A stretch of DNA of 10,346 nucleotides. It comes from Nocardioidaceae bacterium UBA4001. Lineage in GTDB: Bacteria > Actinomycetota > Actinomycetes > Propionibacteriales > Nocardioidaceae. The stretch covers positions 1 through 10,346 of the forward strand of contig DGBP01000034.1 of NCBI GenBank assembly GCA_002384855.1, in the 5' to 3' direction. Under the pieces are notes generated by a model, which was not told the DNA's origin, ran no database searches, and saw nothing but the letters and a program-made list of their open reading frames with translations. The position numbers and the translations under genes were made by a program. Below are positions 6,602 through 10,346 of this stretch, piece by piece. Each line of letters starts with the position of its first letter. The stretch's first letter is position 1.

Positions 6602-8263
6602 TCAGCCTGCCTTCTGGAGCTGCTCCAGCTGGTCGCGCACCTTGCGCCGGAGGACCTTGCCGATGACCGAGCGGGGCAGGTCGTCGAGGACGTACACCCG
6701 CCGGGGAACCTTGTAGGCAGCCAGCCGCTCCCGGGTCGCTTCCCGCACCGCGGCCTCGTCGAAGGAGGCGCCCGGCTCGAGGACGACCGCCGCGGTCACG
6801 TCCTCGCCGCCCTGAGTGGAGGGGAGGCCGACGACGGCGGCATCCATGACGCCGGGCACCTGACGGAGCGCCTCCTCGACCTCGGTGGGGTAGACGTTGA
6901 ACCCGCCGGTGATGATCAGCTCCTTGATCCGGTCCACGAGGGTGAAGAAGCCGTCGTGGTCCATCACCACGACGTCGCCGGTGTGGATCCAGCCGTCCTC
7001 GAGGAGGGTCCCGGCCGTCTCGTCGGGTCGGTTCCAGTAGCCCGCGAACACCTGCGGCCCGCGGAGCAGCAGCTCACCGGGTTGGCCGGGCGGGACCGCC
7101 TTGGTGGGGTCGTCCCGGTCCACCACCCGGACCTCCGTCGAGGGGAAGGGGACACCGATGGCACCGACCCGTCGCGAGGGCCCGATGGGATTGCCCAGGG
7201 CGACGGGCGACGTCTCGGTCATCCCGTAGCCCTCGACCAGCAGTCCTCCGGACACGGACTCCCAGAGCTCCGCGGTCTCGCGGGGGAGCGCCATCGCCCC
7301 TGAGATCGCGAAGCGGATCGTGGTCAGGTCGACGCCGCGCTCCGGGGCGGTCCGGGCGAGCTTCTCGTAGATGGGCGGCACCGCCGGCAGGAACGTGGCG
7401 GGTCGGCGTCGCTGCGCCTCGAGCAGCATGTCGACGTCAAACCTCGGGAAGAGCACGAGCGTCGCGCCGAGGCCGACCGCGAAGGTCAGGCAGAGAGTCA
7501 GGCCGTAGGCGTGGAAGAGCGGGAGGACGGCGTACACCACTTCCTCGCCGTCGGTCAGTCCCGGAACCCAGGCCCTGCCCTGAGCAGCGTTCGCCCGGAG
7601 GTTGCGGTGCGTCAGGATCGCGCCCTTGGGCCGCCCGGTGGTGCCTCCGGTGTACTGGAGCACGGCGGTGTCGGAGCCGTCCGGCCGCGGGAAGTCATCG
7701 GCCAGCGCCGGTGTCCGTGCGACGAGCCGGTCCCACCTCCAGATCCCCGGCGCTGACGCGGTCATGGCGTCGCGCGACTCCCTCGCCTTGGCGACGGGCA
7801 GGTGCAGGGCCAACCGCTTGGTCAGAGGGAGAGCGGCGGGCAGGCCAACGGCCAGGACAGTCCCGGCCCCCATGCTGCGAAGGATCTTCTCCGCCCTCGG
7901 AGCGACCTTGTCCCACGCGATGGCAACCTTCGGCTCATGGTCGCGCAGCTGGACCTCGAGCTCTTCAGGGGTGTACAGCGGGTTGTGCTCGACCACGATC
8001 GCGCCGAGTCGAAGAACGGCGTAGAACGCGACGACGTGCTGTGGCGAGTTGGGAAGGATCAGCGTCACCCGATCGCCTCGACCCACTCCCAGCCGGCGGA
8101 GGACCTCTGCTCCTTGCGCCACCTGCTGCCCGAGCTGCGTGTAGGTGGTGGTCGCGCCGAAGAAGTCGAGTGCGACCTTCGGGCCGCCCCCGCCGGTCCC
8201 CCGACGTGGTCCGGGCCGGAGCGGCCGCGCTAGAGTCGCGTTCGGCCTGGCCTCTTGTGCCAT
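6602..8263 (-). CDS. AMP-forming acyl-CoA ligase with an abnormal N-terminus
   Basis: Enzyme of 553 aa that would activate a fatty or other carboxylic acid to acyl-CoA through an acyl-adenylate. Motifs are in order: P-loop YTGGTTGRPKG (204-214), GYGMTE (345-350), DGWIHTGD (423-430), hinge D444-R445 and the C-terminal lysine K536 in IGKVLRR. Family similarity seems to begin at about residue 28 (PKVALDFFG). The 27 residues before it are a low-complexity Ala/Arg/Pro/Gly stretch in place of the usual longer N-terminal region with its first helix. The only ATG, at 8263, abuts the divergent tRNA at 8266, has no Shine-Dalgarno site, and no GTG or TTG lies nearby. The first codons also overlap the likely tRNA promoter. 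The gene may be 5'-truncated and poorly expressed, although the catalytic core is intact. Confidence 0.85.
   Translation of the reverse strand: MAQEARPNATLARPLRPGPRRGTGGGGPKVALDFFGATTTYTQLGQQVAQGAEVLRRLGVGRGDRVTLILPNSPQHVVAFYAVLRLGAIVVEHNPLYTPEELEVQLRDHEPKVAIAWDKVAPRAEKILRSMGAGTVLAVGLPAALPLTKRLALHLPVAKARESRDAMTASAPGIWRWDRLVARTPALADDFPRPDGSDTAVLQYTGGTTGRPKGAILTHRNLRANAAQGRAWVPGLTDGEEVVYAVLPLFHAYGLTLCLTFAVGLGATLVLFPRFDVDMLLEAQRRRPATFLPAVPPIYEKLARTAPERGVDLTTIRFAISGAMALPRETAELWESVSGGLLVEGYGMTETSPVALGNPIGPSRRVGAIGVPFPSTEVRVVDRDDPTKAVPPGQPGELLLRGPQVFAGYWNRPDETAGTLLEDGWIHTGDVVVMDHDGFFTLVDRIKELIITGGFNVYPTEVEEALRQVPGVMDAAVVGLPSTQGGEDVTAAVVLEPGASFDEAAVREATRERLAAYKVPRRVYVLDDLPRSVIGKVLRRKVRDQLEQLQKAG
8231..8236 (+). 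promoter_or_regulatory. Predicted -10 box of the tRNA promoter
   Basis: TAGAGT, in the context GCTAGAGT, fits the actinobacterial TANNNT -10 pattern. It lies 29 bases before the tRNA 5' end, leaving a short leader. The -35 region is not convincing. The site falls inside the first codons of the divergent acyl-CoA ligase. Confidence 0.45.
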
Positions 8264-8265
8264 GC

Positions 8266-8339
8266 GGGGCGGTAGCTCAGTCGGTTAGAGCAGAGGACTC
8301 ATAATCCTTGGGTCGTGGGTTCGAGTCCCACCCGCCCCA
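8266..8339 (+). tRNA. tRNA with CAU anticodon, probably elongator tRNA-Met
   Basis: The full cloverleaf folds. The 7-bp acceptor stem is GGGGCGG (8266-8272) with CCGCCCC (8332-8338), and the discriminator is A8339. The D-stem is GCTC (8275-8278) with GAGC (8288-8291). The anticodon stem is GAGGA (8293-8297) with TCCTT (8305-8309), and the anticodon CAT is at 8300-8302. The T-stem is GTGGG (8315-8319) with CCCAC (8327-8331) around TTCGAGT. No CCA is encoded. The first acceptor pair is G-C, which argues against initiator tRNA. A tRNA-Ile reading AUA after lysidine modification has the same anticodon and cannot be excluded. The integrase gene downstream makes the 3' end a likely attachment site. 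Confidence 0.93.
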
Positions 8340-8372
8340 CTAGAAAGCGGCTCTGACCTGCGGAAACAGGAA

Positions 8373-8396
8373 AGCCCCCGCCAGTCGGCGGGGGCT
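8373..8396 (+). terminator. Hairpin terminator of the tRNA gene
   Basis: A perfect 10-bp GC-rich stem, AGCCCCCGCC (8373-8382) with GGCGGGGGCT (8387-8396), closes on loop AGTC and is followed by GTTCC. It lies 33 bases after the tRNA and fits an intrinsic terminator, with only a weak U-tract. Confidence 0.7.
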
Positions 8397-8419
8397 GTTC
8401 CCTACTTACTCCCCACTTT
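8395..8419 (+). repeat. Candidate integrase arm site, copy 1
   Basis: Starting with CTGTTCCCTACTTA, this site holds two similar units, CCCTACTTA (8400-8408) and CCCCACTTT (8411-8419), about one helical turn apart. The same compound motif recurs in opposite orientation at 10058-10081. It overlaps the end of the tRNA terminator stem. Paired short direct repeats near an attachment site are typical of arm-binding sites of lambda-type integrases. The function is inferred. Confidence 0.5.
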
Positions 8420-8522
8420 CGGGCATGTTTTGTGTCTTCGAGTCCGAGTGCGCAGCGCACTCTCATGCCGATGTGCGGACGGCGTCGGGCCGCTCGATCG
8501 AGGGGCCTCCGCTGGGGCGACA

Positions 8523-8711
8523 ATGAAGAACATGAGCACACGCGTCGAGTTCTGGGTCCTGGTCGTCCTGCTTGTCGCTGGTTGCGTGCTGCTCATCGGC
8601 GCAGTCGCAGACGGGGAATGGGTATCCACGGGAGTGTTGGCGCTAGCCGTGTCGCTGATCGGGGCGGATCTCGTTCGACGCCGACGCAAGGCGTCTCCGG
8701 AGTCGGAGTAG
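8523..8711 (+). CDS. Small two-helix membrane protein of unknown function
   Basis: A 62-residue protein, not recognised. Two hydrophobic segments, about residues 11-28 and 36-50, are joined by a short polar loop (DGEWVS) and followed by a basic tail RRRRK and an acidic end, predicting a hairpin in the membrane with the tail inside. An in-frame ATG at 8532 is an alternative start; neither has a strong ribosome binding site, with only GGGGCGA before 8523. A longer in-frame reading from 8430 adds an arginine-rich part that looks non-coding. It lies alone between the tRNA terminator and the convergent integrase gene. It could be element cargo or a chromosomal gene displaced by integration. Confidence 0.6.
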   Translation: MKNMSTRVEFWVLVVLLVAGCVLLIGAVADGEWVSTGVLALAVSLIGADLVRRRRKASPESE

Positions 8712-8810
8712 GTCCTGGCGCTCAACGGCTCCGAACGTCCGGATCTGCCGCGATCCGCGCGAGACCCGATGCCGACGTTGGCAGGCACGACCCTCACTGG
8801 AAGGCCCCAG

Positions 8811-10022
8811 TCACACCGCGCGCAGCAACGGGGTGGGGGTCGGAAGGACCATGACCTGGGCGGCGCGCGTGGGCGCGCCGGTCCTGCCCAGGTAGTTGGC
8901 GGTCACGTTGGTGTCGGCGTGCCCCAGTTGGTTCGCAATCTCGGCAAGGGCTGCCCCATTGGCGTCGAGCCACGTCGCTACCGTTCGACGAAAGGTATGC
9001 GTGCCCGCCCAGGGCACGCCTGCCTTGGCGAAGACCTTGCGCAGCGACTTGCTCACGTTGTTCCGGTCTCGTGGCTGCCCCGCCTTGCTGGGGAAGCGCG
9101 TCACGCCGAAGACAAGCCCCTGAGTGCCATGGAGCGCGGCGCGCAGGCGCAGGCGCTCGCAGAGGTCGCCTGAGAGTGTGAGCACCCGGTCAGCGTTGGC
9201 AGTCTTGGTTCCCCGCACTCGGACCGTTCCTGCGGCGAGGTCGACGTCAGCCCACCAGACGCAATGCAGCGCCTCGGAGATGCGCACTCCCGTCCCGAAC
9301 AGGAACGCGGCAATGTCGGCAATGTCGGCGCTGCTGGCCTCGGCGGCTGCCATGACGGAAGACACTTCCTCGGGAGTGAACGCGCGGCGCGTGTCTAGGT
9401 GGCGCTTGCCGCACTCGTAGTCGCACTCCTCGGCGGTGCACTTGCGGTCGCCCGCGCTGCCCACCTTGGACCCTGGCATCTGCACTCGGTGCATCACGCT
9501 GGCAGGGATGGCCCCACGACGCTCAGCGAGCGAGAGCACGCCACCCAGCACCTTGCGCGCCTGCTTGGCAGCGGTCTCCCCACGGTCGTCGGCAATCTCG
9601 GTCAGCCACGCCTCAATGCGTCCCACGTCATTGGCTTTGGTCAGCGTGAGGTCAGCCAGCGCGCTGCCCTTGATGCAACGGCGGACATAGCCCTCATAGT
9701 CGTAGAGAGTCTGAGCCGCGAGGGTCTTGCCCTTGGTCTTCTGTCGGCGCTTCCAGTCGAGCCACACGTCAGCCGCGTGGCTCACCTTTGTGTCGTGCCG
9801 GAGGGTGTCGTCGCCGCCACGGTGCTCGGTGCGCGCCTGCTGCACCTTGGCTGCCAAGGCACGCCGTGCAGCGGCGTCTGTCTTGCCGCTGGCCGTGACC
9901 TCGCGCCGCTTGCCGTTGGCGTCGTTGTAGTAGCCGCGCGCCTGCACCTGACCCGTCAGGGTCGGGTGTGCCGTGGTCGTGATCCTGCCCAACGTGTAGG
10001 GCGGATTAGCGGGGCGGGGCAT
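8811..10022 (-). CDS. int: Tyrosine recombinase (phage-type integrase)
   Basis: Site-specific recombinase of 403 aa, full length for an integrase with an arm-binding domain. Residues 1-65 would be the N-terminal arm-binding part, about 80-170 the core-binding SAM-like domain, and 214-385 the catalytic domain. The catalytic set is complete: R247 (GVRISEAL), K273, H342-x-x-R345 (HTFRR), H368 (LGH) and nucleophile Y377 (ANYLG). Between the domains is an unusual short insertion with C195, C200, C204 and H208. The start at 10022 has AAAGGA eight bases upstream. The gene points toward the CAU tRNA, whose 3' end is a likely integration target. No excisionase gene is visible nearby. Confidence 0.95.
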   Translation of the reverse strand: MPRPANPPYTLGRITTTAHPTLTGQVQARGYYNDANGKRREVTASGKTDAAARRALAAKVQQARTEHRGGDDTLRHDTKVSHAADVWLDWKRRQKTKGKTLAAQTLYDYEGYVRRCIKGSALADLTLTKANDVGRIEAWLTEIADDRGETAAKQARKVLGGVLSLAERRGAIPASVMHRVQMPGSKVGSAGDRKCTAEECDYECGKRHLDTRRAFTPEEVSSVMAAAEASSADIADIAAFLFGTGVRISEALHCVWWADVDLAAGTVRVRGTKTANADRVLTLSGDLCERLRLRAALHGTQGLVFGVTRFPSKAGQPRDRNNVSKSLRKVFAKAGVPWAGTHTFRRTVATWLDANGAALAEIANQLGHADTNVTANYLGRTGAPTRAAQVMVLPTPTPLLRAV

Positions 10023-10056
10023 CGGGCGTGTCCTTTCGTCGTGGACTGTCGTACAG

Positions 10057-10086
10057 ACCGTAGGGGATAAGTGGGGAACAGTTCAA
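10057..10086 (-). promoter_or_regulatory. Predicted integrase promoter
   Basis: On the minus strand TTGAAC (10086-10081) and TACGGT (10062-10057) form a -35/-10 pair with an 18-base spacer. Transcription would start near 10050, about 28 bases before the integrase ATG. A second imperfect palindrome, CTGT-CGT-ACAG (10046-10056), sits at the expected start site and could be an operator. Confidence 0.5.
10058..10081 (-). repeat. Candidate integrase arm site, copy 2 (inverted)
   Basis: Read on the minus strand this begins CTGTTCCCCACTTA and continues TCCCCTAC. It matches copy 1 beside the tRNA over about 22 bases with one mismatch and small indels. It contains units CCCCACTTA (10076-10068) and CCCCTACGG (10066-10058) about 10 bp apart. 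It fills the spacer of the predicted integrase promoter. Confidence 0.5.
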
Positions 10087-10346
10087 ACGGGTTCGACGCG
10101 CTATCGTCGCAGGGATGCGCGCTCGCCGCGCGCCTGGCCGAGGTTCGCGCGGTCGCTGAGGGTATGTGCAGCGGCGACGAGGGACGTTGGGCAGGCCCCC
10201 GCAGGCGCAGGGGGTATGACCCCCAAAGGGTCGCGAGCGGCATCGGAGGTGGACAGCCGCTCAAAATCTGCCACGGTTCGAGGGCCGAAATGCGCAAGGG
10301 GGTCGGGCTAACCCGACCCCCTTGGGTCGTGCCCCTTGGAGTGGTG
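10087..10346. other. Non-coding stretch upstream of the integrase
   Basis: No convincing gene is seen in these 260 bases. Several short inverted repeats occur: GCGCGC-TCGCC-GCGCGC (10117-10133), GGGGG-TATGA-CCCCC (10210-10224) and the overlapping alternative GACCC-N5-GGGTC (10218-10232). A minus-strand open frame from 10297 runs into the integrase start region and has no good ribosome binding site or recognisable protein. The stretch may hold regulatory sites or an origin of the element. None is proven. Confidence 0.5.
10296..10323. terminator. Long perfect hairpin, possible bidirectional terminator
   Basis: A 12-bp perfect stem, AAGGGGGTCGGG (10296-10307) with CCCGACCCCCTT (10312-10323), closes on loop CTAA. 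There is no U-tract beyond the two T's in the stem. It probably ends transcription of a gene to the right of the window or blocks read-through toward the integrase. Confidence 0.5.

Larger units (their letters stand above)
8340..10346. mobile_element. End of a tRNA-integrated element (partial)
   Basis: A tyrosine recombinase gene lies directly downstream of the tRNA 3' end and points toward it, as in many prophages and integrative elements. Paired repeats that look like integrase arm sites support this. The integrase region also looks less extreme in third-position GC than the transporter genes, judged by eye. The boundary is placed after the tRNA, although the attachment core may extend into its 3' half. 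No duplicate of the tRNA 3' end occurs elsewhere in the window, so the other end and the element type are unknown. An old remnant that lost its cargo is an alternative. Confidence 0.5.

Noticed and set aside
9399..10070. Plus-strand open frame opposite the integrase N-terminal part.
   Set aside because: It is antisense to an intact integrase and has no recognisable protein features.
10081..10096. GTTCAAACGGGTTCGA as a LexA/SOS box.
   Set aside because: The halves are direct repeats of GTTCRA rather than the inverted TCGAAC-N4-GTTCGA arrangement.
8436..10282. T-loop look-alikes TTCGAGTCC (8436-8444) and GGTTCGAG (10275-10282) as tRNA remnants.
   Set aside because: Only 8-9 bases match and the flanks do not pair into a T-arm or acceptor stem.
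9956..10297. Minus-strand frame of 113 codons upstream of and overlapping the integrase.
   Set aside because: It has no good ribosome binding site, a Pro/Arg/Ser-rich translation, and runs across the predicted integrase promoter.
8306..10331. A 12-bp direct repeat, CCTTGGGTCGTG, in the tRNA (8306-8317) and at the window end (10320-10331), as possible attachment cores of a 2-kb element.
   Set aside because: The bases after the second copy do not match the tRNA 3' half, which should be preserved at a displaced attachment site, and part of the copy belongs to a hairpin stem. A chance match is more likely.

Overview
The window is very GC-rich, with strongly GC-biased codons, Shine-Dalgarno sites of the AAGGA/GGAGG kind, GTG starts and terminator hairpins mostly lacking U-tracts. 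This fits a high-GC actinobacterium, perhaps Nocardioides-like, although the genus is a guess from protein flavour and was not tested. The window has two parts: a chromosomal polyamine-type transport locus with its likely regulator (about 1-5779), and a tRNA/integrase region (about 8200-10346). Two metabolic genes lie between them.

Region 1 (1-4313). The last bases of a tRNA gene open the window, followed by a strong hairpin terminator. A tight four-gene operon on the minus strand runs from 4170 down to 155: ABC ATPase (PotA type), lipoprotein substrate-binding protein (PotD type), and two permeases (PotB and PotC types). The first two genes overlap by ATGA, and the others are 5 and 10 bases apart. 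Together they form one complete importer of the spermidine/putrescine family. A promoter and two sets of inverted repeats lie in the 143-base divergent intergenic region.

Region 2 (4314-5779). Divergent from the transporter are a FadR-type GntR regulator and a soluble protein with a single Cache (PDC) sensor domain and no signal peptide or membrane segment. A ligand-sensing regulator pair beside an amine-type importer is the most interesting biology here: the Cache protein may report the same ligand inside the cell.

Region 3 (5788-8263). Two minus-strand genes follow, a PIG-L/LmbE-type zinc deacetylase and an AMP-forming acyl-CoA ligase. The ligase appears to have lost its native N-terminus, because its only start codon abuts a divergent tRNA gene and has no ribosome binding site.

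Region 4 (8266-10346). A complete CAU-anticodon tRNA with its own terminator is followed by a small two-helix membrane protein and a full-length tyrosine recombinase pointing back at the tRNA. This is the usual arrangement of an element integrated at a tRNA 3' end. A motif of about 22 bp beside the tRNA recurs in inverted orientation inside the predicted integrase promoter, which suggests integrase arm-binding sites. The last 324 bases hold no convincing gene. The far end of the element is not in the window.
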